A DNA stretch of 64,000 nucleotides, taken from NCBI RefSeq assembly GCF_001458315.1, contig NZ_CYRX01000033.1, positions 124,001-188,000 of the forward strand. Reading direction: 5' to 3'. Source of the stretch: Thalassobacter stenotrophicus (GTDB lineage: Bacteria > Pseudomonadota > Alphaproteobacteria > Rhodobacterales > Rhodobacteraceae). Both the position numbers and the translations under genes were made by a program. Below the pieces are notes generated by a model. It saw nothing but the letters and a program-made list of their open reading frames with translations, was not told the DNA's origin and searched no databases. The number at the start of each line of letters is the position of its first letter. Positions within the stretch are counted from its first letter, which is position 1. Positions 43,297 through 51,977 of the stretch are shown here, in pieces.

Positions 43297-44931
43297 ATGC
43301 GCCACGGTGGAAAAATCCTAAGCGATCAATTGGCGATACAGGGCGTCACGCGCGTGTTTTCTGTGCCGGGTGAGAGTTTCTTAGCCGCTTTGGACGGTTT
43401 GTATGACAGCGGCATTGCCAACGTTGTGTGCCGCCAAGAGGGCGGGGCCGCTATGATGGCCGAGGCCCATGGCAAGCTGACGGGTCAGCCCGGCGTGCTG
43501 TTTGTGACGCGCGGACCGGGGGCGACCAACGCCAGTGCGGGTCTGCACGTGGCGATGCAAGATAGCACCCCGATGGTGGTGTTTGTGGGTCAAATCGCCC
43601 GTGATCACCGCGACCGAGAGGCCTTTCAGGAGGTTGATTACCGGGGGCTCTTTGGCGGCTTGGTGAAATGGGTGGCTGAGGTCGATCAGGTTGAACGCCT
43701 GCCCGAATACATCGCGCGGGCGTTTTCGGTGGCGCAAGCGGGGCGACCGGGGCCGGTGGTTTTGGCCCTGCCGGAGGACATGTTGTCCAGCGCGGCTGAG
43801 GTTGCGGACCGCGCGCGCGTTGTGGTGCCGCGCGCCGCGACACCCGATGTTGCCCCGATCCTTGAGGCTTTGCGCGGGGCGTCGCGCCCGATGATCATCG
43901 CGGGTGGCCCGGGGTGGAGCGCGCAGGCCGCGCGGGACCTTGAGACCTTTGCGCAGGCCGCGCAAATCCCCGTGGCAGTGGCCTTCCGGCGGCAGGATTA
44001 CATGGACAACCGCGCGCCGACCTATGCCGGGGACCTGAACGTGGGGCCGAACCCTGCGTTGATGGCGCGGTTGCGCGCGGCGGATGCGTTGTTGGTGTTG
44101 GGTTGTCGTCTGGGTGATATCGCAACGCAGGGCTACACTGCGCTAGACCCTGCGGACCCGGGCAAAACGATCGTGCATGTCCACCCCGATCCCGACCAGA
44201 TCAATACGACATATCAGGCTGAGGTGCCTGTGGTCGCAGACGCAGGCGCGGTGGTGGCCGCCTTGGCCCCGCGCGGTGGCGAATTGCCCGGCTGGCCCGC
44301 TGAGGTCGCAGGCGCGCGCGCCTCCTATGAGGCGTGGATCACGCCCAAGCCCACCCCCGGTGCCGTCCGCCTAGAAGAGGTCATCGCGCACCTTGATGCG
44401 GTGTTGCCCGAGGATGCCATTCTGACCAACGGAGCCGGAAATTATGCCGCCTTCCTGCACCGCTATTACCGCTGGCGGCAGTATGGCACGCAGTTGGCGC
44501 CCACCTCTGGGTCGATGGGCTATGGCTTTCCGGCGGCGGTGTCGGCGGCCTTGCATGCGCCGGACCGTACCGTGGTTTGTCTTGCGGGGGACGGGTGTTT
44601 TCAGATGACCCTCAATGAGATGTCCACCGCGATCCAACATGGTGCCGCACCCATCGTGATCGTGGCCAACAATGGCCGCTACGGGACGATCCGCATGCAT
44701 CAGGAGAAAACATATCCCGGGCGTGTGTCTGGCACCGCTCTGGCCAATCCTGACTTTGCCGCGTTGGCCCAAGCCTATGGCGGCAAGGGATGGGTCGTGA
44801 CGGAACAGGCGCAGTTTGCACCCGCCTTCGATGCTGCGCGCGCCTGTGGAACCCTTGCGGTGATTGAGCTGAAGCTGGACCCAGATATGCTGAGCACCGG
44901 CCAATCGCTCAGCGATTTGGCGGGGTCCTGA
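43297..44931 (+). CDS. Thiamine-diphosphate enzyme, acetolactate-synthase-like
   Basis: 544 residues, three-domain ThDP enzyme. Catalytic Glu in VCRQEGGAAMMAEAHGKLTG (about residues 45-64), RGPGATNASAGLHVAM (about 70-85), central Rossmann-like domain, and ThDP/Mg motif GDGCFQMTLNEMSTAIQHGAAPIVIVANN (about residues 431-459). A decarboxylase or carboligase for a 2-oxo acid. There is no small regulatory subunit gene beside it, so biosynthetic acetolactate synthase is unlikely; substrate is open. ATG at 43297. Confidence 0.9.
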   Translation: MRHGGKILSDQLAIQGVTRVFSVPGESFLAALDGLYDSGIANVVCRQEGGAAMMAEAHGKLTGQPGVLFVTRGPGATNASAGLHVAMQDSTPMVVFVGQIARDHRDREAFQEVDYRGLFGGLVKWVAEVDQVERLPEYIARAFSVAQAGRPGPVVLALPEDMLSSAAEVADRARVVVPRAATPDVAPILEALRGASRPMIIAGGPGWSAQAARDLETFAQAAQIPVAVAFRRQDYMDNRAPTYAGDLNVGPNPALMARLRAADALLVLGCRLGDIATQGYTALDPADPGKTIVHVHPDPDQINTTYQAEVPVVADAGAVVAALAPRGGELPGWPAEVAGARASYEAWITPKPTPGAVRLEEVIAHLDAVLPEDAILTNGAGNYAAFLHRYYRWRQYGTQLAPTSGSMGYGFPAAVSAALHAPDRTVVCLAGDGCFQMTLNEMSTAIQHGAAPIVIVANNGRYGTIRMHQEKTYPGRVSGTALANPDFAALAQAYGGKGWVVTEQAQFAPAFDAARACGTLAVIELKLDPDMLSTGQSLSDLAGS

Positions 44932-44966
44932 GGACCGGGGTGAAGGCCCTCAGGGGCGTTGAAACT

Positions 44967-44986
44967 AGGCCTGTTTAGGCCTGTTT
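44967..44986. repeat. Tandem duplication at the Lin0512 stop codon
   Basis: AGGCCTGTTT occurs twice in tandem; the stop codon of the minus-strand gene lies at the junction, so the second copy is in the 3' untranslated region. Confidence 0.6.
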
Positions 44987-45319
44987 CGGCAAGAACGCCT
45001 CAACCGCGGCGGTGGCGATGGTTGTGACATTGCCGCTGTCGGGGTTGGTGATCGACAGCCCGCCTTGCACGGCGGTCACAGTGGCGCGGCCACGTGGCAG
45101 GTTGGCCTTTAGTGCCTCTGTGTCGGTGGCCGCTGGATCCGGCACGCCCACGGTGACCTGAACACGCATCTCATCGTGTGAGATATTGAGCGCCTCGAAC
45201 ATCGGGATTGAGGAATGGCGGATCGCATCCTCAATCGCGCTGGCGGCGGCCTTGGTCATGTCTTGGCCATAGAGGTCGTTGCCCATGCCCATCTCAATGA
45301 TAAAACGTTGATCTGTCAT
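44975..45319 (-). CDS. Lin0512-family protein (copy 2)
   Basis: 114 residues. FIIEMGMGNDLYGQDMTKAAASAIEDAIRHSSIP (about residues 6-39) is the signature block of the Lin0512 family, small proteins of unknown function. No signal peptide or metal motif. It follows a paralogue after 3 bases on the same strand. The two differ along most of their length, so this is an old duplication rather than a recent one. Confidence 0.85.
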   Translation of the reverse strand: MTDQRFIIEMGMGNDLYGQDMTKAAASAIEDAIRHSSIPMFEALNISHDEMRVQVTVGVPDPAATDTEALKANLPRGRATVTAVQGGLSITNPDSGNVTTIATAAVEAFLPKQA

Positions 45320-45322
45320 GGC

Positions 45323-45652
45323 TTATACCTCTAGTGCGACGGAAATTGCAGCGTTCGCGATGACGGTCGGGTTGCCATCGGGCCGGGGCACATCCAACCC
45401 GCCAAGAACGACGCGCACGGTCACATCGCCATAGGGAAAGACGGCCTTACACGCCTCGGCATCGACAGCATCGGGTTGCTGCACACCAATTTCGGCGGTG
45501 ATCTGCATGGCGGATTTCGGCTTGTCGAACAGCTCCGCTAGGTTGATCGAATTGTGCCACAGCGCGTCCTTTAGAGCGCGGGTCGCGGCCTCGGTGTAGT
45601 CTTGGCGGCGCAGGGACGTGCCCATGCCGAATTCTGTCAAAAGACGTGGCAT
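45323..45652 (-). CDS. Lin0512-family protein (copy 1)
   Basis: 109 residues. LLTEFGMGTSLRRQDYTEAATRALKDALWHNSIN (about residues 4-37) is the same family block as the next gene, with the later VVLGGLDVPRPDGNPTVIANAAI segment parallel to VQGGLSITNPDSGNVTTIATAAV in copy 2. Function unknown. The CorA/ZntB gene ends 12 bases upstream and cobO lies before that, so the three may be one transcript. Confidence 0.85.
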   Translation of the reverse strand: MPRLLTEFGMGTSLRRQDYTEAATRALKDALWHNSINLAELFDKPKSAMQITAEIGVQQPDAVDAEACKAVFPYGDVTVRVVLGGLDVPRPDGNPTVIANAAISVALEV

Positions 45653-45664
45653 CAGATGCCCTTT

Positions 45665-46627
45665 CTATAGCCATTTATGATAGCGGAAAAATACGAAGAG
45701 TGCTGCGGCAATGGCCACGCAGGCGGCGCATAGCGCGGCAAAGGCCCAAGGTGCGGTCAGCCCCGGCATGCCCGCGATATTGACCCCAAACAGCCCCGAG
45801 AGGAACCCTAGCGGCAGGAACACAGCCGCGACCACGGACAGGATATAGCCGTGTCGTGACACGATGGCGCTTTGCTGGGCGTCCAACTGGTTTTGCAGCA
45901 CCGCAAGGCGGTCGCGGTTGGCCTCTAGCTCCTCGACGGAGCGGGCAGCAGCGTTGGCCCATTCGCGCAAGGCCGCGCGGGCGGAGGCATCCAGCCATGG
46001 GGTGTCGGCTTGTGCCAGCCGGGCCAGTGCTTCTCGCTGGGGGCCAACGTATCGGCGCAATTTGATGATGCGGCGTTGCAATTGGGCAAGGTTTGCAGCC
46101 GTTGAGCCACCGTCGAGCGAGACGTCCTCTAGGGTGTCCACCTGATCCTCGAGCGCGAGCGAGACAGTCTCAATCCGGGTGATCAGGCCTGCGATGATCA
46201 TCGTCAACGCAGCGGCGGGTGTGGCGGGTACGGGGGCGGCAGGATCGGCAAGCGCATCTTGCAATTCCTGCACGGCCATCAGTCGCCGCAACCGGACCGT
46301 GACCAACCCGTCGGGGCTCAGCCAGCACCGCAGCGACACCATATCATCGACCTGCGCGCCGGGGTTCATGTTGACCCCGCGCAGCACAATGATGGACCCT
46401 TCGGCCATATGATCAGCCCTTGGACGCGTTTCCTCAGCCATCAGGGCCTTGGCCGCGATGGCAGGCAAATGCGCCGCCACCCAGTCGCGAGTGCCCGGTG
46501 CGTTCAGGTCTAGATGCAGCCACCGGTAGCCCTGCGGTGATTGGGGGGCGGGCCATGGGTCATCCACGGGCCGCGCCGCCCCGTCCACCACGTCAAAGGC
46601 AGCCAGCGGCATGAGCGCCTGCGCCAT
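45665..46627 (-). CDS. zntB: CorA/ZntB-family divalent-cation transporter
   Basis: 320 residues. The N-terminal soluble domain (about residues 1-250) is followed by two membrane helices at the C-terminus. The pore signature appears as SGLFGVNIAGMPG (about residues 281-293, G-x-N). ZntB moves Zn2+ with protons; CorA moves Mg2+ or Co2+. Given the cobO neighbour 3 bases upstream and other cobalamin genes nearby, cobalt transport is possible, but ZntB is the closest family form. Confidence 0.87.
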   Translation of the reverse strand: MAQALMPLAAFDVVDGAARPVDDPWPAPQSPQGYRWLHLDLNAPGTRDWVAAHLPAIAAKALMAEETRPRADHMAEGSIIVLRGVNMNPGAQVDDMVSLRCWLSPDGLVTVRLRRLMAVQELQDALADPAAPVPATPAAALTMIIAGLITRIETVSLALEDQVDTLEDVSLDGGSTAANLAQLQRRIIKLRRYVGPQREALARLAQADTPWLDASARAALREWANAAARSVEELEANRDRLAVLQNQLDAQQSAIVSRHGYILSVVAAVFLPLGFLSGLFGVNIAGMPGLTAPWAFAALCAACVAIAAALFVFFRYHKWL

Positions 46628-46630
46628 GAC

Positions 46631-47245
46631 TTAGTATTCCACGCCGATCTGCGCCTTGATGCCCGCGCGGAAGGGGTGTTTGACCAGCTCCATTTCGGTG
46701 ACCAGATCGGCCAGTTCGATCAGCTCATCCTTGGCGTTGCGCCCGGTCAAAACCACATGGGTCATCTCGGGCTTTTCATCGCGGAGGAACGCCACGACTT
46801 CGTTCACGTCGATGTAATCATACCGCATGGCGATGTTGATCTCATCCAGCAGGACCATTTTGTGGCTGGGGTCGCGGATCAGGTCCTTGGCCTTGGACCA
46901 CGCGGCCTGCGCCATTTCGATGTCGCGGTCTTTGTCCTGGGTTTCCCATGTAAAGCCCTCACCCATGGTGTGGAATTCACAGATATCGCCAAACTTAGCG
47001 AGGATCAGGTCGCGTTCGCCGGTGGACATGCCGCCCTTGATGAACTGCACCACGGCGCATTTCATGTCATGCGCGATACAGCGGAAAATCATCCCAAACG
47101 CGGCAGAGCTTTTGCCCTTCCCCTTGCCGGTGTGCACGATCACCAAGCCCTTTTTGTCGGTCTTGGTGGCCATGATCTTATCGCGGGCGGCCTTTTTCTT
47201 GGCCATCTTGGCATTGTGGCGCTCTGTGTCTGCTGCGTCGGTCAT
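46631..47245 (-). CDS. cobO: Corrinoid adenosyltransferase (CobA/BtuR type)
   Basis: 204 residues. It transfers the adenosyl group of ATP to cob(I)yrinic acid a,c-diamide or cobinamide. P-loop GLVIVHTGKGKGKSSAAFGM (about residues 33-52), VVLLDEINIAMRYDYI (Walker B) and HVVLTGRNAKDELIELADLVTEM near the C-terminus match the family. The start MTDAADTERH is preferred (GGGAG six bases upstream); an in-frame ATG six codons earlier lies inside the inverted repeat described next. Confidence 0.95.
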   Translation of the reverse strand: MTDAADTERHNAKMAKKKAARDKIMATKTDKKGLVIVHTGKGKGKSSAAFGMIFRCIAHDMKCAVVQFIKGGMSTGERDLILAKFGDICEFHTMGEGFTWETQDKDRDIEMAQAAWSKAKDLIRDPSHKMVLLDEINIAMRYDYIDVNEVVAFLRDEKPEMTHVVLTGRNAKDELIELADLVTEMELVKHPFRAGIKAQIGVEY

Positions 47246-47253
47246 CGCGGGCT

Positions 47254-47304
47254 CCCTTTTCATTTGGTGCCCAGAGTGCCTGCGAGAGCGGCAGATGAAA
47301 AGGG
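47254..47304 (-). promoter_or_regulatory. Inverted repeat that can mask the cobO ribosome site
   Basis: On the minus strand CCCTTTTCAT (47304-47295) is complementary to ATGAAAAGGG (47263-47254), separated by 31 bases. The second arm contains the AAAAGGG of the cobO Shine-Dalgarno, so a 10-bp helix would hide it. Confidence 0.45.
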
Positions 47305-47352
47305 GGTGTAGTTGTTAACCAAGGCTTAACTAAGTTTGGTGCAAACTAGGAC

Positions 47353-47763
47353 ATGAAGGCCGTAATTCTTATCCCCCTTGCGGCTTTGGCCGCCTGCGCT
47401 TCACCGCATCCTCTATCCGGGCTGCGAGATCAGGTCACCGTGGAGGCAGGCGGCTACTCCTTCGCAATAAACTACTCACAAGATCGAGCCGAGGTGACCC
47501 GGCTCACCCGCGTGTGGCGTCCTGATTATGCGGACGTACAGGCCGCAGCGGTGGCCGCCGTGATCAAGGGGACCGGTTGCGCGCCGGACCTTGGGTCGGT
47601 GTCCGGCGACGTGGCTTTGTTGCGGATGAAGATCGACTGCACCGAGGGCGCAGAGCTGAAATTGCCCCCGCCTCGGAATGGTCCCAAAACATCCTGCGTG
47701 GGTAATTTGATCCCGTTTGACCTGTCGACCGGGGTGTTCGATCTGGCCATCGACTGCGACTAG
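47353..47763 (+). CDS. Small lipoprotein of unknown function
   Basis: 136 residues. N-terminal MKAVILIPLAALAACASPHP ends in an L-A-A-C lipobox (Cys15), so it is probably a lipid-anchored periplasmic protein. Four further Cys (C79, C98, C118 and C135 by count from the sequence) could form disulfides. No family recognised. It is divergent from cobO with a 107-base gap and its stop overlaps the cobN stop by 4 bases, convergently. Embedded in the cobalamin region, but a link is only positional. Confidence 0.65.
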   Translation: MKAVILIPLAALAACASPHPLSGLRDQVTVEAGGYSFAINYSQDRAEVTRLTRVWRPDYADVQAAAVAAVIKGTGCAPDLGSVSGDVALLRMKIDCTEGAELKLPPPRNGPKTSCVGNLIPFDLSTGVFDLAIDCD

Positions 47764-50700
47764 GCGTTGTTCGCGGGTTGACCCCTGCCCAATTGCTCCA
47801 GCAATGCGCGGGCTGAGTTGGACCGTGGCGTCCATAGCCCGCGGTCAATCGCCTCTTGTAGGCGGTCCGCGATGTCGGCGAGGGCTGGCGCGTTGTGTTC
47901 GGCGATAAAGTCGCGGGTGTCGGTATCCTCCAGCATCGCGGCGTGGACCATGTCAAAATGGTGGTCCCGCACGGCGCCTGTCGTGGCGGCAAACGCAAAC
48001 AAGTAGTCCACCGTGGCCGCGATCTCAAACGCGCCCTTGTAGCCGTGGCGTTTGACGCCCTCGATCCATTTTGGGTTCACCACGCGGGATCGTACGACGC
48101 GCCCAATCTCATCCTCTAGTGTGCGAATAACAGGCCGTTCGGGCCGAGAGTGGTCGTTGTGATAGACAGGACGGTCGCGCCCTTGCAGGGTGCTGATCGC
48201 GGCGGCGGCACCGCCTTCGAATTGGTAATAATCATCGCTGTCGAGCAGGTCGTGTTCGCGATTGTCTTGGTTTTGCACCACGGCCTCAGCTTGGCTTAGC
48301 CGTTGTTCCAACCCGGCGCGGTCGCGCGTGCCTTCGGCGTCAGCACCATAGGCGTAGCCACCCCATTCGAGGTAGGCCTCCGCGAGGTCTGATTTGTCGG
48401 CCCAAAGGCGTTCGTCGATCATGGCCTGAAGGCCTGCGCCATAGGCCCCCGGCTTTGATCCATAAACACGGGCCGTGCTTTCGCCTGCGCGGGCGCGGGC
48501 GGCGGCGGGGTTGTCCGCGTCCGGTTCATCAAGCGCTTGGATCGCGCGGGCGGCTGAATCGATCAGTGCGATTTGCTGCGGGAAGGCGTCGCGGAAAAAG
48601 CCCGAAACCCGCAGCGTGACGTCTACGCGCGGGCGGCCCAAGACGCCTTGGGGCAGGATTTCAAACCCCGTGACCCGGCGGTTTGCGGCGTCCCACTTTG
48701 GCTTGACGCCCATCAGCGCGAGGGCCTGCGCGATGTCATCGCCGCCCGTGCGCATGTTGGCCGTGCCCCATGCCGTTAACAGCAGGGCACGGGGCCAGTC
48801 GCCGTGGTCCTGCAGGTGCCGCTCGATCAACAGGTTGGCGGATTTCCAGCCCAGCTTCCATGCGGTGGGGGTGGGAACAGCGCGGCTATCGACCGAAAAG
48901 AAATTGCGCCCTGTGGGCAGGACGTCCAGCCGTCCGCGCGTTGGTGCGCCTGATGCACCCGGGGCGACGAAGTGCCCTGACAGGGCGGTGAGAAGACCCG
49001 CCCGTTCCGCCGGTCCGCAGGCGCGCACGGTGGGGGTGATATGATCGCGGATTGCGTCCAGCACAGGGGCGGATGCGGTGAAGTCTGCCGGTGCTTCGGT
49101 CCAGCCGAGGGCGGTTTGCGCCAATAGTTCCAACCGCTCCACGGTGTCGCCATTGCTCCGCCACGTATCCGCGCTTACATCCGCGAGGATCGCGGGACGT
49201 TGGCCTGCGTATGTCGCCGCCATGTCGCAATCCAGCGGATCAAACCCAGCACCGCAGTCCTGTGCCAACGCGCGCAAAAGGGATGCGTCCGCGTCTTTGC
49301 CCTCACCACGTGGAATGCGGGCCAATGCGATGACCAGATCTCGCTCTAGCGTGCCCTCGGGCGAGGCCCCAAAGATATGCAGGCCGTCGCGAATTTGGGC
49401 TTCTTTCAACTCGCACAAGTATGCGTCCAGTTTGGCCAGATCGCCGGCCTCATCGCCGTCAAAACCTGCGTCTTGGTCCAACCCGGTTGCTGCCGTCAGG
49501 CTCAGGATTTCGCGGCGCAGATGTTCGATCCGGCGCGGGTCAACGCCCGCAGCTTCATAGTATTCATCGACCAACGCCTCTAGGTCGCGCAGCGGCCCGT
49601 AGGTTTCGGCGCGGGTCAACGGTGGCGTCAGGTGGTCAAGGATCACCGCCTGCGCGCGGCGCTTGGCTTGGGTCCCTTCGCCGGGGTCGTTCACGATGAA
49701 CGGATAGATGTGGGGCGTTGTGCCCATCACGATCTCGGGCCAGCAGGTATCCGACAGTGCGACGGCCTTGCCGGGCAGCCATTCGAGGTTGCCGTGCTTG
49801 CCCATATGCACGATTGCGTCTGTGTCCCAGTGGTGGCGCAGCCAAAAGTAGAACGCTAGGTAGTTGTGCGGCGGAACCAGATCGGGGGAGTGATAGGTCT
49901 CGGTCGGGTCAATGTTGTAGCCGCGCGCGGGCTGTAGGCCGACGACGACATTGCCAAAGGTGTGGATGCCAAGCGCAAAGCCGTCCGCGTCGCAAAACGG
50001 GTCCGTTTCGGGTGTGCCCCAGCGGTCCTCCATCTGGCGGCGGACCTCCCACGGGAGGGCGTCGTAGTGGCGGCGATAGTCGGCCATGGTCAAACGCTCA
50101 CCGCCCGTCCGCTCAACCCGGTCCGTCAACCAGTTAGTGGGGCCTGCCATAAGCCGCTGCATCAGGGCATCGCTGTCTGCGGGAGTGTTTTCAACGGAAT
50201 ACCCGTCGGCGTCCAAAGTCTGGAGGGCAGCTACAGTGGCCGCAGGCGTGTCAAGGCCCACACCATTGGCGAGCCGTCCGTCGCGGTTGGGGTAATTCGC
50301 CAGAACCAGTGCGACCTTGCGATCCGCCGTCTTGGCCCGACGCAGGCGTGCCCATGCGAGGGCCAGTTCCGCCACATAGGCGATCCGGTCGCCGCGCGCC
50401 TTGTAGGTGGCGATGGCGCATTCGGTTGCTTCATCGAAATAGGCCTCGCCCTTGAAGCTGATGGCGCGGGTCAGGACACGGCCATCCACCTCTGGCAGGG
50501 CCACGTTCATGGCGATGTCTCGCGCGCTTAGGCCGGTGAGGCCTTCTTCCCACGCTTGTTCGCCTGAGCCTGCGAGGACGACCTGAAACACTGGGGCTGC
50601 GTTGCACCATTCGGCGGCCAGCGGGTTTTCGGCCCCGTCCCCATGGGGGCTGCCGACGGCAAAGGAGGTCGCGTTGAGGATGACCTCGGGCGGCGCTTGG

Positions 50701-51458
50701 GTGAATAGCGTCTGAAGCGTTGCGACCGAGACCGGATCTTTGAGCGAGGCAACAAAGACCGGCAGTGGGTTCATGCCCGCGCGCAGGAGCGCTTTGACCA
50801 TGCGGTTGATCGGATTCAGGCCCGCGCCTTGGACCAGTGCGCGGTAAAAGATCAGCGGCACGACGGGCGCACCTTGGGTCCAGTTGGCTGTCGCCGCACT
50901 TAGGTCCGCGATACCCGCACCGGGCCAGTAGACGCCCGCGCGCAAAAGGGGTGTCGCGGCTTGGGGGCGCTCAGATTTATCAAGAAAGGCACGGGTGTAG
51001 GCAAGGAAGTTGGCGGCATTCTGGGGCCCGCCTTCGACTAGATAGGTCCAGAGGGCGTCGTAATCCTCAGCCGGGATCGTCGAAAGCTCCCGCAGTTCGG
51101 GGTCGGGTTTGTCATCACCGGGCAGGAAGGCCACGGGGATGTTTGCGGCACCCAACCGGGCCGCGTATTGTTCCACGCCGTAGCGCCAATAGCCCATGCC
51201 CCCAAGAACGCGCGCAATGACCAGCCGGGATTTAGTAGCGCAGGCTTCTAGGTGGAGGTCCACCGACATTGGGTGGCGCAGATGCATCATGTTGGCCAGC
51301 CGCAGTGTGCCGTGAGGCGCGTCGGCATGGGCCGCAGACAGGGCGGCGAGTTCCGTATCAGCGGCGGAAATGATGACCACGTCGGCGGGCGTTTGGCCGA
51401 GGTCAACGGGTTCTTGGCCGTCGTCGATTTGTCCGGGTGTTGCTGCGAGCAGATGCAT
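47760..51458 (-). CDS. cobN: Cobaltochelatase subunit CobN
   Basis: 1232 residues, the large ATP-dependent chelatase subunit that inserts cobalt into hydrogenobyrinic acid a,c-diamide with CobS and CobT. Related to magnesium chelatase H. Landmarks: RLGAANIPVAFLPGD near the N-terminus, the YNIDPTETYHSPDLVPPHNYLAFYFWLRHHW region and HMGKHGNLEWLPGKAVAL (about residues 540-565), and TRVYGSKPGAYGAG near 1000. cobS and cobT are not in the window. It is the last gene of the riboswitch-controlled cbtB-cbtA-cobW-GNAT-cobN chain. Confidence 0.97.
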   Translation of the reverse strand: MHLLAATPGQIDDGQEPVDLGQTPADVVIISAADTELAALSAAHADAPHGTLRLANMMHLRHPMSVDLHLEACATKSRLVIARVLGGMGYWRYGVEQYAARLGAANIPVAFLPGDDKPDPELRELSTIPAEDYDALWTYLVEGGPQNAANFLAYTRAFLDKSERPQAATPLLRAGVYWPGAGIADLSAATANWTQGAPVVPLIFYRALVQGAGLNPINRMVKALLRAGMNPLPVFVASLKDPVSVATLQTLFTQAPPEVILNATSFAVGSPHGDGAENPLAAEWCNAAPVFQVVLAGSGEQAWEEGLTGLSARDIAMNVALPEVDGRVLTRAISFKGEAYFDEATECAIATYKARGDRIAYVAELALAWARLRRAKTADRKVALVLANYPNRDGRLANGVGLDTPAATVAALQTLDADGYSVENTPADSDALMQRLMAGPTNWLTDRVERTGGERLTMADYRRHYDALPWEVRRQMEDRWGTPETDPFCDADGFALGIHTFGNVVVGLQPARGYNIDPTETYHSPDLVPPHNYLAFYFWLRHHWDTDAIVHMGKHGNLEWLPGKAVALSDTCWPEIVMGTTPHIYPFIVNDPGEGTQAKRRAQAVILDHLTPPLTRAETYGPLRDLEALVDEYYEAAGVDPRRIEHLRREILSLTAATGLDQDAGFDGDEAGDLAKLDAYLCELKEAQIRDGLHIFGASPEGTLERDLVIALARIPRGEGKDADASLLRALAQDCGAGFDPLDCDMAATYAGQRPAILADVSADTWRSNGDTVERLELLAQTALGWTEAPADFTASAPVLDAIRDHITPTVRACGPAERAGLLTALSGHFVAPGASGAPTRGRLDVLPTGRNFFSVDSRAVPTPTAWKLGWKSANLLIERHLQDHGDWPRALLLTAWGTANMRTGGDDIAQALALMGVKPKWDAANRRVTGFEILPQGVLGRPRVDVTLRVSGFFRDAFPQQIALIDSAARAIQALDEPDADNPAAARARAGESTARVYGSKPGAYGAGLQAMIDERLWADKSDLAEAYLEWGGYAYGADAEGTRDRAGLEQRLSQAEAVVQNQDNREHDLLDSDDYYQFEGGAAAAISTLQGRDRPVYHNDHSRPERPVIRTLEDEIGRVVRSRVVNPKWIEGVKRHGYKGAFEIAATVDYLFAFAATTGAVRDHHFDMVHAAMLEDTDTRDFIAEHNAPALADIADRLQEAIDRGLWTPRSNSARALLEQLGRGQPANNA

Positions 51459-51493
51459 GGGCGCTCCTGTTACGGTTTTTCTGGCGAAAAACC

Positions 51494-51527
51494 GGGCCTC
51501 CGGCGGGAGTATTGGGGGAACAAAGGA
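51494..51527 (+). repeat. Dispersed repeat, copy 3
   Basis: GGGCCTCCGGCGGGAGTATT followed by GGGGGAACAAAGGA. It sits in the 69-base gap between the GNAT and cobN genes. It shares its core with the copies at 7770-7824 and 25150-25191. Confidence 0.6.
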
Positions 51528-51977
51528 CTAGAGCCGTTTTTCCATGAAAGTTGACGTGGGTACATCGGGGTAGTCTGCGAAGGGGCCGCGACGGCGGTAT
51601 CCCATACGTTCATACAGGGTGCAGGCTGCGACAAGAAGATCACCTGTTTCGAGCCGCATGAGAGTATGACCGGCCGCGCGCGCGTCGTTTTCTAGGTGGG
51701 CCATTAGGGCGCGTCCCAGTCCGGTGCCTTGGGCGGGTGGCGTGACGAACAGGCGTTTGATTTCGACGTAGTCGCCCATATCAACAGAGGCAACGCAGCC
51801 TAGTGGGGTGTCTTGGGCATCGCGTGCGATGTAGAAAATGACGCCCGGCGCCGTGAGTTCCTCTGGCGAATAGGCAAAGCTTTCTTCGGCCGTGTAGAAT
51901 TCACGCAACGCCTGTTCAGACCCTTCGATCAGGGCGAGGCCCTCGGGGCTGAGCGGATCGCCGGGCGCGATGATCAT
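51528..51977 (-). CDS. GNAT-family acetyltransferase inside the cobalamin operon
   Basis: 149 residues. Motif A: RLFVTPPAQGTGLGRALMAHLENDARAAGHTLMRLETG (about residues 74-111), followed by CTLYERMGYRRRGPF of the motif-B helix. The ATG overlaps the cobW stop (ATGA, 51974-51977), so it is translationally coupled to cobW, and cobN follows. GNATs are not a known part of the cobalamin pathway; substrate unknown. Confidence 0.9.
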   Translation of the reverse strand: MIIAPGDPLSPEGLALIEGSEQALREFYTAEESFAYSPEELTAPGVIFYIARDAQDTPLGCVASVDMGDYVEIKRLFVTPPAQGTGLGRALMAHLENDARAAGHTLMRLETGDLLVAACTLYERMGYRRRGPFADYPDVPTSTFMEKRL

